Assembly: GCA_945865595.1 (NCBI GenBank)
Contig: CAMBEV010000003.1
Coordinates: forward strand, 1 to 39,538
Direction: 5' to 3'
Length of the DNA: 39,538 bases
From: Nannocystis exedens
Lineage (GTDB): Bacteria > Myxococcota_A > Polyangia > Polyangiales > Polyangiaceae
Shown: in pieces, positions 19,506 through 27,338 of the stretch
Numbering within the stretch: the stretch's first letter is position 1
How the letters are laid out: each line of letters begins with the position of its first letter
Notes under the pieces: generated by a model
Told to the model about the DNA's origin: nothing
The model's database searches: none
Seen by the model: only the letters and a program-made list of their open reading frames with translations
Translations under genes and position numbers: made by a program

Positions 19506-20732
19506 GCACTCGCTCGCTCTTGTGGCCGAACACGCTGCCTGCGAATCGCGGAGCGCTACGGACAAAGTCAAGTAACTGGACGATATGCCTTCGCTAGCCG
19601 CTGAGGAAATGTCTAGCCTTGCGGGCAGTGCCACGCCGGTCGGGAGGTCCACAAAATGGCCCGGTGAAAGCCCGAGAGTCTCGGCGATCGCATCTTGGCT
19701 TGCGGCTTCAAGATCGCCCGCCGTCCACTCCGCGATCGCGCGGTCGCCGATCGTGAGTGCACCTCTTACGTCGCTGAGCGGTGCTGTCCCATCGTTGAAC
19801 CAGACGAACATCAGCTTTGGCGTCGCGCCGGTGGCGCAATCCTTCCACTCAGCACCGTCGCGGTAGAGCTGGCCAGGGAAGGCGGCCTGTTCGCCACCCG
19901 GCTCGGACGCGTAGCAGTTGCTGTGCTTCTCTCCGCTCTTCAGTCGGATGCGCGGACTCGCAAGGATGTGCGCGCTGGTTCCCTCGGCTGGATAGAAATG
20001 CCGCATGAACGCGACGTCGTAGGCGCTGAGCACCGACAGATTGCCTTGCATCGTCGAGATAAGATCGCGGTCGGCCTCGGGCCAGTCCGTGGTGTGGCCC
20101 ATCCCGAAGCCGTGGCCAAGCTCGTGGGCGACGCCGCTGACCCGCGGGTAGTCCTTCGATGTAGGGTCTGAAAAGTGATCGTAGCAGTTACGATTGATTG
20201 ACACGACGAAGTTGCTGACTTTGCCGGTGCCGCGGGACCAGCCGCCCTTGTCGCCGCCGCGATATCGACAGGTGTTCATGACCCAGCTGGTGCAGGTTGC
20301 GTCGGTCTTGTCGGGGTGGCACGGGAAGCCCGCGTACGCTTGGTCGAGCGTATCGACGTACTCAATGTGGCTGACTGTTGGTGGCGTACTGAACAACTCG
20401 GCGACGCTTCGGTGGGGTTCGTCGGTGACGGTGACGCGTGCGTCGCTCGCCACAACGGTGTTGTAGAGGCCAACGGCGCCTTCAATCTCGAGGCGCGCGG
20501 CTGAGCCTGCGGGGAAGTGATCGCTGCAGACCGCAAGCGCCAGCTGACCTGACGCGAGCGACGACGCCGTGTGTTTGCTCCACCGCAGCTGAGACGTTGT
20601 GCGCTGGTTGTCGACGCCCAGTTGGAACGAGAGGGGCGCGGCGACGGTGCTTGCATCGGGAGGGGGTTCGGCAGCGATGGACCCGCACGCGGCCTGGGTG
20701 AGCGCGATGACCCCGAGGCTCAGACGCGTCAT
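19494..20732 (-). CDS. metzincin-type zinc metalloprotease lipoprotein
   Basis: 412 residues. The N-terminus MTRLSLGVIALTQAACG is a lipoprotein signal peptide (Cys16). The zinc site HELGHGFGMGH spans residues 203-213 and fits HExxHxxGxxH, with Glu204 as general base. A downstream STMQG supplies a candidate Met-turn and is followed by a SAYDVAFMRHFYP segment as in matrixin-like proteases. Cysteines before the zinc site (CHPDKTDATC, NTCRYRGG) suggest disulfides, which fits an extracytoplasmic enzyme. About 150 residues after the catalytic part form a separate, unassigned beta-rich region. Its ATG overlaps the peroxiredoxin stop (ATGA, 20729-20732), so the protease gene is translationally coupled behind an antioxidant gene. 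Confidence 0.88.
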   Translation of the reverse strand: MTRLSLGVIALTQAACGSIAAEPPPDASTVAAPLSFQLGVDNQRTTSQLRWSKHTASSLASGQLALAVCSDHFPAGSAARLEIEGAVGLYNTVVASDARVTVTDEPHRSVAELFSTPPTVSHIEYVDTLDQAYAGFPCHPDKTDATCTSWVMNTCRYRGGDKGGWSRGTGKVSNFVVSINRNCYDHFSDPTSKDYPRVSGVAHELGHGFGMGHTTDWPEADRDLISTMQGNLSVLSAYDVAFMRHFYPAEGTSAHILASPRIRLKSGEKHSNCYASEPGGEQAAFPGQLYRDGAEWKDCATGATPKLMFVWFNDGTAPLSDVRGALTIGDRAIAEWTAGDLEAASQDAIAETLGLSPGHFVDLPTGVALPARLDISSAASEGISSSYLTLSVALRDSQAACSATRASECSGP

Positions 20733-21268
20733 CGCGGCAGCACCGCGAAGACTTCTTGTGCGTGGATGCCAGGGTCGACGTCGGGGAACACCTTGAGGAC
20801 CTTTCCGTCGTGGCCGATGACGAACGTGACGCGCGCGGTCAGCCCAGCGAAGCGTTTGACACCGTATGCGTTCGCGATCGATCCGCTTTCGTCGGAAGCA
20901 AGTGGAAAGGGGAGCTTGTGGTCGGCGCGAAAGTTTTCGTGCGAGGCCTCGGAGTCCGACGACACGCCGATCAGCGTGGCGCCCCTCCGCTCGTACTCAT
21001 TGAAGTTGTCACGAAAAGCGCATGCTTCCTTCGTGCAGCCAGGTGTTCCGTCCTTCGGATAGAAGAAAACGACCGCCGCTTTGCCATGCAAGCTCGCGAG
21101 TGTGAAGCGTCTGCCCGAAGCATCACGCGCCGCAAAATCAGGAGCTGCTGTGCCGATCGTCAAGAGTCCTGACCCTCCGTCGGGGCGCCTAGGGGCTGCC
21201 ACGAGCGCGTAGCAGCCAAGAGCTGCGAGGCCGACGAGAGCGACAACAAGAATGTGCTTGCGCGACAT
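20729..21268 (-). CDS. exported or membrane-anchored peroxiredoxin (BCP/PrxQ type)
   Basis: 179 residues. An N-terminal hydrophobic segment (about 5-26) makes it a membrane-anchored or exported protein; a Cys at 19 makes lipidation conceivable, but the lipobox is imperfect. The thioredoxin-fold peroxiredoxin domain carries TPGCTKEACAFRD, with peroxidatic Cys78 and a second Cys83 five residues on. This is the arrangement of bacterioferritin-comigratory protein (PrxQ), which reduces hydroperoxides using an intramolecular disulfide. The conserved FYPKDGTPG and GVSSDS segments agree. Most BCP proteins are cytosolic, so the anchor is unusual. It is the first gene of a two-gene unit with the metalloprotease and is divergent from the GtrA gene across 165 bases. 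Confidence 0.9.
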   Translation of the reverse strand: MSRKHILVVALVGLAALGCYALVAAPRRPDGGSGLLTIGTAAPDFAARDASGRRFTLASLHGKAAVVFFYPKDGTPGCTKEACAFRDNFNEYERRGATLIGVSSDSEASHENFRADHKLPFPLASDESGSIANAYGVKRFAGLTARVTFVIGHDGKVLKVFPDVDPGIHAQEVFAVLPR

Positions 21269-21433
21269 GTGTGCAACGTAATCCTTCGCGGGGGCGTTGG
21301 CGATTGCGCACTTTTGCCTGGGAAGGGTGTGAACTGCCGTTGGCGGTCATCGCGCGGTTGGGTCGTATTTGACGGGTTTGTCGCCGCTTTGCGGCAACGA
21401 AGTCCGTGGCATACCGGTTGCGTAGATTTGCGC

Positions 21434-21841
21434 ATGCCGCTTCGACCGGACCGCCTTCTGCTTCGCCTTTTTCGCAGCCTGGGAGTGGGGGGCCTCGCGA
21501 CCCTCACCGACCTCATGGCCCTTACGCTTCTTGTGAGCGGAGTCGGTGTCCCATCTCGCGCCGCGAGCATTCCGGCTCTTGTGCTCGGTGCGGTCGTTCA
21601 ATTCGTGGGCAACAAGCGCTTCGCGTTTCGCGATCGGTCGCCCGACTGGGCGAGGCAAGGCCTTCAGTTCGCGGGCGTGGAGATGCTCGGCTTCGCGGCG
21701 AACGCGCTCCTCTTCGACCTGCTCGTGACGCGTACGCCGATGCCGTATGTGGTCGCGCGCTGCCTCGGTAGCTTCTTCGTCTACGTGGCGATTTGCATGC
21801 CGCTATGGACACGCATCTTCAAACACGTCGAGGAAGCATGA
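21434..21841 (+). CDS. GtrA-family membrane protein
   Basis: 135 residues with four predicted membrane helices (about 10-33, 41-62, 73-96, 103-124). The second loop has QFVGNKRFAF, matching the GtrA pattern NF..NR.(W/F).F. GtrA-like proteins are thought to flip polyprenyl-linked sugars or support a partner glycosyltransferase in the inner membrane. ATG 21434 is selected because it begins just before the first helix; the long frame upstream has no such features. The stop overlaps the next ATG as ATGA (21838-21841), linking it tightly to a glycosyltransferase. In the usual GtrA/GtrB pair the partner is a GT2 enzyme making undecaprenyl-phosphate-sugar; here it is a GT21-like enzyme. Confidence 0.85.
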   Translation: MPLRPDRLLLRLFRSLGVGGLATLTDLMALTLLVSGVGVPSRAASIPALVLGAVVQFVGNKRFAFRDRSPDWARQGLQFAGVEMLGFAANALLFDLLVTRTPMPYVVARCLGSFFVYVAICMPLWTRIFKHVEEA

Positions 21842-22977
21842 TGCTCAACTTATTGTGCCTCATCGTGATCGCACTATGCCTGTCGTGGACCACGTTCGGA
21901 CTTCTCGCAATAGGCGCACACAGCAAGAAGCCCGTCGCCATCCTCAAGCACGAGCACCCCGGCGTAACGATTCTCAAGCCGCTGTGCGGGACCGACCCTG
22001 GCCTGGTGAGCAACCTCGAGTCGTTCTTCAATCAGGACTACGCGCGGTACGAAATCGTGTTCGGCATCGAAGGCTCCCAACCTGCGCTTGTCGCGCTCGT
22101 CGAAGCGCTGCGACTTCGTTATCCCGCGGTGAGTACCAAGGTCGTCATTCACCAAGGCGGCTCAGGGCTCAACCCGAAGGTGCGCAACATTCGGCACATG
22201 GTGGAGCACGCCGCATACGACCTTCTGTTGATCAGCGACAGCAACATCAGTGCCCCGCCAGAGTATGTGCAAGATGCAATGGACACGTTTCTTGACGATC
22301 CCGAACACACCGGCGTCGTGACCAACCTGTTCGTCGGATACGGCGAGAGCACGCTCGGCTCAGCGCTCGAGAACGTGCAGCTCAATGGCTTTTGCGTAGC
22401 AGGGGCGGCGCTTCCCACGCTTCTTGGCGATGCGTGCGTTGTGGGCAAGTCGATGCTCTTTTCGCGCCGAACCCTCGAAAAGGTCGGTGGCTTCGAGAAG
22501 GTGTCAGACGTGCTCGCCGAAGACTTCGTGATGGGCAAGATGTTCCAGCACGCTGGGTACAAAGTGCGCCTCGCGAACGTGGTGCTGCGCAACATGACGC
22601 AGAATCTCTCGGTGCAAGCGTTCTTCGATCGTCACGTGCGCTGGGCGATGTTGCGCTTGCGCTTGCGGCCCGCCGCCTACCTGCTCGAGCCGTTCACGAG
22701 TCCATTGTTCACGTTGCCGTTTGCGTGGCACTTGATGGGGCGAGACGCGCTCTTCTTGGTGATGGCGCTTTGGCAGCTGCGCGACGTCGCCCAGTGGCTC
22801 ATTCTGCGTGGGCCGCACGCGAGTGTTCTGCCGATGGTGCTCGCACCGGTGCGCGATGCGCTGTCACTTTTGGCGTGGGCGGTCGCGCCTTTCAAGAAGC
22901 ACGTTGTGTGGCGCGGAACGCGTGTTCGGCTGGGCGCGGGCACGCTGCTGTTTCATGAGGCTACCCTCGCACCTTGA
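21838..22977 (+). CDS. GT21-like glycosyltransferase (ceramide glucosyltransferase / HpnI type)
   Basis: 379 residues with an N-terminal membrane helix (about 3-25) and at least two C-terminal ones. The cytoplasmic catalytic domain shows the GT21 arrangement: VTILKPLCGTDPGL at the start, LNPKVRNI, the DxD-like SDSNIS (Asp134), LAEDFVMG (Asp229), and RHVRW (265-269), the (Q/R)xxRW motif of processive-type and ceramide glucosyltransferases. Relatives glucosylate ceramide, or add N-acetylglucosamine to bacteriohopanetetrol (HpnI). The acceptor cannot be fixed from sequence. Since myxobacteria make sphingolipids, glycosylceramide formation is an attractive inference. The coupling to GtrA suggests that the lipid-linked product, or its donor, needs transbilayer movement. 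Two ATGs (21838, 21841) are adjacent; the first overlaps the GtrA stop. Confidence 0.85.
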   Translation: MMLNLLCLIVIALCLSWTTFGLLAIGAHSKKPVAILKHEHPGVTILKPLCGTDPGLVSNLESFFNQDYARYEIVFGIEGSQPALVALVEALRLRYPAVSTKVVIHQGGSGLNPKVRNIRHMVEHAAYDLLLISDSNISAPPEYVQDAMDTFLDDPEHTGVVTNLFVGYGESTLGSALENVQLNGFCVAGAALPTLLGDACVVGKSMLFSRRTLEKVGGFEKVSDVLAEDFVMGKMFQHAGYKVRLANVVLRNMTQNLSVQAFFDRHVRWAMLRLRLRPAAYLLEPFTSPLFTLPFAWHLMGRDALFLVMALWQLRDVAQWLILRGPHASVLPMVLAPVRDALSLLAWAVAPFKKHVVWRGTRVRLGAGTLLFHEATLAP

Positions 22978-23057
22978 ACGACCTTTCGCGCGCCTGAGGC
23001 GACTTCCGCTACATGACCGGTCCATCGGCGGCGTCTAATGACGAGGTGGAGGCGGAG

Positions 23058-25067
23058 ATGAAGAAGGTGTCAGGTTCGCGGCGCGCGGTCCGTGCTTTGG
23101 CGTTGTTGATCATGGGTGGCTTTGGCATTTTGCCCGCGCTCGAATCCTCTGAGTCCGTTGCCGCGCCTGGCGCTGCGCGCGCCTCGTCGGAGGGTGAGAA
23201 GCTGATCCAGCGTGTGTGCACTCTTGTCCCCCAATGTGGAAATCAAGAGAGCATGGCAAAGGCGCTATTGGCTCTTCCGTTGCTGAAGGAAGCGAAGGAT
23301 CCGGTGATTCAGAGCGTGCTCGCGAGCAAAGGCAAGTTGCCGATCACCAAGCTCGATGAAGTCGTTCGTCACCTCGGAAAGAAGCTGCGCGACTCGAGCG
23401 CGAAGAACAAACGGTTTTCTCTCGACGTGAACATTGATGCGGCGGGTCGCGAAGTGGCACTTGAGTTGGCCGCGGAACTCAATCCACACGCGGTTGCGAA
23501 AGCCGTCGTGACGGCGAATCTCTGCCGCTCAAAGAGTTGCTCGAAGGAAGCGGACGCGGTGCTTCACACGTGCAGCTTTCTCGCGCAAAAGACCTCGAGC
23601 CGTCCGGTCACCGAGCCGTTGCCAAAACAGATGGCCAACGTGACGCAAAACAGGCGGGGGGCCGGTTCGTACCTTGCGCAGCGCACGGCGTGGATTTGCC
23701 TCGCCGAACTCGAATACCGAACCGCGCTGGGGCTCGAAGGCGCAACTGATCTTGCGTATGCGAGCATCAAGAAGGCCGCCCTCTTGATGGCGCAAGGCGC
23801 AGCGAGGTCAGCGCCGGTCGACAAAATTGGACCCTTGAAGTGCAAGGGATCGTCGGCGAGCACCGCGGCGCTCTTTCAATGCACGCAGCCGCCGGGTGGC
23901 GCGACCCCGCCTTCGACGCCGGGCGGCCCGGCACCGATTGATCCAGTAAACGGTGCCGCGATGTCGGGCGGCGCGATGGGCCCCGGTGGCATCGCACAAG
24001 GCGTAACGAACACTGTGCCGTCGGAGTATCTACCGGGGGCTTGTTACGGCATCGATCCGATGAAGCTCTATGGCGGCGGCATTTCAGACGATGACCCGGG
24101 AAGCGCGGGCGGGACCAGTCCACCGACCGGCACCGGAGGCGGGACGCCGCCTGCGGGTACGGGTACGACCGGAGGTGGGACGCCGCCTGCGGGTACGGGT
24201 ACAACCGGCGGTGGCACGCCGCCTGCGGGTACGGGAGGCGGCGGAACATCCGGAGGGCCCATCACCGGCCCAAATGTGGGTCCGGCCGATACCGGAATCA
24301 AGTTACCGCTCGGGTTGAAAGACATCAACACCGACAAGGGACTCGACTTTGGGAGTTGGAACATCAACGGTGGTGCGTTTGGCCAAGGCGGGAAACTTCC
24401 TGGCGGTGGAGGCAGCCCGATTGGCGACGGTGGCTGGGTTGGTGGCGGTGTGAGCTGGATGCCAACGCCCGATTCGGACACGGCGCCTTCCGCATGCGGC
24501 CAATCGTTTTCCATGGCGATGGCTGCGTGCCTCACGGCGTTCGGGAGCGAACAAAGTAACGTGTCGTGCGGATCCGGCATCCAGTCGAGCACGGGCTCCG
24601 GCGCGAATCCTCTCGCGATGCCTGATCCCGATCACGCCCAGTCCATGCAATGTGGCTGCAAAGCGAAGAATGGCGGAGGATCGCCAGGCGGATCGTCGTC
24701 GACACGCTCGAGTACCGATACGGGTTCGGCAGGCTCCACCAAGAAGAAGGGCGCTCAAAAGTGCTGCCCGGCGCTATGCACGGTCGCGGATGAAGGTGCT
24801 GGCTCAATGTGTTCGCAGTGCGGCGGGGGCACACCTTCTTGCGCAGGGGGCGGAAGTGCGGATCTCTCAAAGCTTGGATTCTGCGGCGCGTTCGGCAACG
24901 ATCCAAGGTTCGTCAAACTGTGCGGCATGATCGATCCCGCGCCGTTTATGGCGATGAAGGCGGCATCAACGATGGGCGCTAAATTCAACAAGCCCACCCA
25001 AGCGAACCAGCAAAAGACAGCGGATCCCTTCACAAAAAAATCGGGCGCGAGTTCAAGCAAGCCGTAA
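23058..25067 (+). CDS. large secreted Cys- and Gly-rich protein with a GTPPAGTGTTGG repeat
   Basis: 669 residues from ATG 23058, which has GGAGG at 23047-23051 and places a signal peptide (basic head, hydrophobic core at about 13-28, likely cleavage after an Ala-rich SVAAP..ARA stretch) at the N-terminus. Residues 45-270 are alpha-helical with paired cysteines (CTLVPQC, CRSKSC). A low-complexity centre (about 285-410) is made of Gly, Thr and Pro, including two perfect 12-residue repeats and a partial third. The C-terminal third is Cys-rich (CGCKAKNGG, CCPALC, CSQCGGG, CAGGG), suggesting many disulfides. No catalytic motif or sorting signal (no LPXTG or MYXO-CTERM) is visible. A structural or surface role is only a guess. 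Confidence 0.8.
   Translation: MKKVSGSRRAVRALALLIMGGFGILPALESSESVAAPGAARASSEGEKLIQRVCTLVPQCGNQESMAKALLALPLLKEAKDPVIQSVLASKGKLPITKLDEVVRHLGKKLRDSSAKNKRFSLDVNIDAAGREVALELAAELNPHAVAKAVVTANLCRSKSCSKEADAVLHTCSFLAQKTSSRPVTEPLPKQMANVTQNRRGAGSYLAQRTAWICLAELEYRTALGLEGATDLAYASIKKAALLMAQGAARSAPVDKIGPLKCKGSSASTAALFQCTQPPGGATPPSTPGGPAPIDPVNGAAMSGGAMGPGGIAQGVTNTVPSEYLPGACYGIDPMKLYGGGISDDDPGSAGGTSPPTGTGGGTPPAGTGTTGGGTPPAGTGTTGGGTPPAGTGGGGTSGGPITGPNVGPADTGIKLPLGLKDINTDKGLDFGSWNINGGAFGQGGKLPGGGGSPIGDGGWVGGGVSWMPTPDSDTAPSACGQSFSMAMAACLTAFGSEQSNVSCGSGIQSSTGSGANPLAMPDPDHAQSMQCGCKAKNGGGSPGGSSSTRSSTDTGSAGSTKKKGAQKCCPALCTVADEGAGSMCSQCGGGTPSCAGGGSADLSKLGFCGAFGNDPRFVKLCGMIDPAPFMAMKAASTMGAKFNKPTQANQQKTADPFTKKSGASSSKP
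24141..24235 (+). repeat. 36-base in-frame tandem repeat in the secreted protein gene
   Basis: Two full units (24141-24176 and 24177-24212) and a partial third (24213-24235) encode Gly-Thr-Pro-Pro-Ala-Gly-Thr-Gly-Thr-Thr-Gly-Gly. The units differ at only a few silent bases, so the expansion is recent. Unit number could vary between strains through slippage without changing the reading frame. Confidence 0.85.
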
Positions 25068-25073
25068 GCGACA

Positions 25074-27077
25074 TCACTTCACGCGCCATTCTGCCGACAC
25101 GAAGAACGCCCTGCCCGGCAGCGGGTACCCAATCAAATCGTACCGCGGCTGATCGATTAAGTTCTGCGCAAACGCGCGCACCGACCACGCGCCCCCAAAG
25201 TGCGTGAGCTCGGCTTCCACATCAAGCGAGCCTTGCTCGGGAATGCGAACGAGCCCCGCAGGATCAGCCGTTCGGTTCGATTGGTAAACGTACCTGACTT
25301 CGAGTCGCGCGCGGTCCAGCCGCAGAGCAGGCACGCGCCCGCTGCGGACTTCAACCCGTGGAGCAAGCACAAGACGAGAGCGAAAGGGCAGCGGCATCGC
25401 GTCGCCTGGAATCGACATGTCTTGTGCGTCGAGGAAGGTGGCGTTCACCTCCATGAGCAAGAACGACCAAGGCGACACACCAAGCTGCGTCTCGACACCG
25501 AGCGTGCGGCTCTCGCCCACATTGAACGCGCGCAGGTAGCTGAGGCTTGCGCGACGAAATGCGATCAGATCATCGACAAAGCGCGCAAAGCCAAACGCTT
25601 CGCCGTAGACGACTCCCGTTTTCCCAAGCGGCGTGCGCCCCTTGGCTCCGACGTCAAATACGTAACCATTCTCGGTACGAAGCTCCGGATTGCCACGCGC
25701 AGCGCCCGAGATGCCGTACAGCTCGCCGAGCGTTGGAACCCGTCCGTAACGCGCAGCGCTTGCAGATAGTTCCACATCTTGACCTAGTGCGTAGCTCGCC
25801 GAAGCACGCAACATAGGCTGTGTCGAGGTCGGGCCGATCGGGGGATTGTCGAGCGTTCCGGGCATCCGCAAGGGGCCGTTCGTGGACTGATGTTCGAGTG
25901 CGCCGACGAACCTGAAGCCAATTTTTTCGCTGAGGGCGAGGTCCATTTGAACGCCGGGCCGTAGAAAAAAGCGGTCGGCGCTTGCCGAGGGCTGCGCAAG
26001 GGGCGCAAGCGTAAGCTGTTCGGTGGATAGTCGAATACTCGGTGCAAGTGTGACGCGTGCACTCATTTTCAGATGAACCTCAGAGCCACTCTCCGCACGC
26101 GCGCCACGCACGGTGGTTCCTGCCGCACCGAGGCCAAGCTCAAACTCGGGATCGTGGATGCGACTCTTGGCCACGAGCGCATGTGCAAAGCCGCGCCACT
26201 CGCAACTGGTGCCACAAGGCAACGTGGCGGAGATGCCGAGCAGCTCACGATCAAACCGTGCGCGCGCCGACCGTGTGGGCAAGAGCGCGAGTCCCGGAAC
26301 GCCCTGTTTGCGCGACACCACGTTTGCAACAACGTCGAGTCTGCCTCGGTCACCCAGCTTGACGGTTCCCAGCGACCACGCGTCCCAGGTTGCGGCGTCA
26401 GCGTTCGTACGCTGCGCGATGCGATCGTCATTGGTTACAAATCGAGTGCCGCGATCGTCAAGAAACTTGTAGTCGTTGCGTGCCCGCTCGTAGCGAACAC
26501 CCACGAGTGCGCCGGCACGTTCATCGCCGACTTGCGCCCGCGCGAAGTAACCTTCTGTGCCGAAGCTGCCGAGCATGCCTCCCGCTGCGGCTTCCGTTCG
26601 TTTCGGCCTGCGTGGCTCGAAGAAGATAGCGCCTGCGATGCCGAGTCGATCGGCCTCAAGGGGTGCGTGCCCGCGATAGATCTCGATACGCTCGATCATC
26701 CACAACGGCACAAGCGAGAGGTCGGCTGTGCCCGCGACGTCGTCGTTTAACCGAATTCCCGCGAGGTACACCGGCGTTTGCGCAGAGGTTGCGCCACGGA
26801 TGCTGGCCGTCGAGAGCGAACCGTAACCGCCAGTGTCCACAATGGCGACGCCCGGCTGTCTGCGCAGAACGTCACTCGCGCGCAAGCCGGGTGCCTCGAG
26901 CTCTTCGCGCGGGACGACGGCGGTCGCGCCATGCGGATCTTTTGATGTGCGTTCGGGCGTGCGATGTCGGCCGTGCACGACGACCTCATCGGTGTCTGCG
27001 AATGCGGGCGACGCCGTAACGGTCGCACTTACAGCTGAGAAAGCTAGAGCAACGCTGGTCCGCTTACGCACGCTCAT
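25074..27077 (-). CDS. TonB-dependent outer-membrane receptor
   Basis: 667 residues. A signal peptide (MSVRKRTSVALAFSAVSATV to about ASPAFA) precedes a TonB box, DEVVVHG, near residue 29. The plug domain (about 45-160) has the usual LRRQPGVAIVDTGGYGSLS, SIRGATSAQTPVYLAGIRL and ERIEIYRGHAPLE segments. The remainder is a beta-barrel with alternating hydrophobic strands and ends in GRAFFVSAEWRVK, close to the aromatic end normally needed for barrel assembly. The plug resembles BtuB/CirA-like receptors, but the ligand (cobalamin, iron chelate or other) cannot be assigned. It is alone on its strand; its stop is 6 bases from the stop of the convergent secreted-protein gene. No B12 riboswitch or Fur-like site was convincing upstream. 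Confidence 0.92.
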   Translation of the reverse strand: MSVRKRTSVALAFSAVSATVTASPAFADTDEVVVHGRHRTPERTSKDPHGATAVVPREELEAPGLRASDVLRRQPGVAIVDTGGYGSLSTASIRGATSAQTPVYLAGIRLNDDVAGTADLSLVPLWMIERIEIYRGHAPLEADRLGIAGAIFFEPRRPKRTEAAAGGMLGSFGTEGYFARAQVGDERAGALVGVRYERARNDYKFLDDRGTRFVTNDDRIAQRTNADAATWDAWSLGTVKLGDRGRLDVVANVVSRKQGVPGLALLPTRSARARFDRELLGISATLPCGTSCEWRGFAHALVAKSRIHDPEFELGLGAAGTTVRGARAESGSEVHLKMSARVTLAPSIRLSTEQLTLAPLAQPSASADRFFLRPGVQMDLALSEKIGFRFVGALEHQSTNGPLRMPGTLDNPPIGPTSTQPMLRASASYALGQDVELSASAARYGRVPTLGELYGISGAARGNPELRTENGYVFDVGAKGRTPLGKTGVVYGEAFGFARFVDDLIAFRRASLSYLRAFNVGESRTLGVETQLGVSPWSFLLMEVNATFLDAQDMSIPGDAMPLPFRSRLVLAPRVEVRSGRVPALRLDRARLEVRYVYQSNRTADPAGLVRIPEQGSLDVEAELTHFGGAWSVRAFAQNLIDQPRYDLIGYPLPGRAFFVSAEWRVK

Positions 27078-27079
27078 GA

Positions 27080-27307
27080 CTGGTAGCTCTGAGCTCTAGT
27101 CGGCCGACGTTCAGGGCGAAAGCGTCCGTGTGGCATGGTTCGGAGTTCCCCGATTGGCCGAACATGATGAAGACCGTGGTCGAGTTTGCCGCTGAAGATG
27201 AGAACGAAACGCGCATCACGGTCACGTGGGAACCCGTGGGCGATGTGACGGCAGAAGAGCTCGCCACATTCATCGCGGGCCGTCCCGGCATGACGCTCGG
27301 TTGGTAA
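27080..27307 (+). pseudogene. remnant of an SRPBCC / AHSA1-domain gene (C-terminal half only)
   Basis: In this frame the sequence reads WHGSEFPDWPN, then KTVVEFAAEDENETRITVTW, then EELATFIAGRPGMTLGW and a TAA at 27305. This is the characteristic last half of AHSA1-like SRPBCC proteins (a TVTF strand, a TRLTLTW strand, and a final helix ending in GM(T/Q)xGW). The family is about 140-160 residues; here about 60 are recognisable and the frame is closed by a TGA at 27077, at the start of the divergent TonB receptor gene. A short product from ATG 27164 or GTG 27128 is possible but would lack most of the ligand cavity. I infer that the 5' half was lost in a rearrangement that placed the receptor gene here. 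Confidence 0.65.
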
Positions 27308-27338
27308 CGCATGACGCGTGCCAACCGGCCGATAACCA

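Noticed and set aside
21383-21395. GCCGC-TTT-GCGGC hairpin in the peroxiredoxin/GtrA divergent gap
   Set aside because: A five-base stem with a three-base loop is expected often in G+C-rich DNA, and it is not followed by a T-run.
27110-27160. Possible B12-riboswitch fragment upstream of the TonB receptor (GGGGAA and GCCACA on the minus strand)
   Set aside because: The order and spacing do not fit the cobalamin riboswitch core, and the bases are explained as coding DNA of the SRPBCC remnant.
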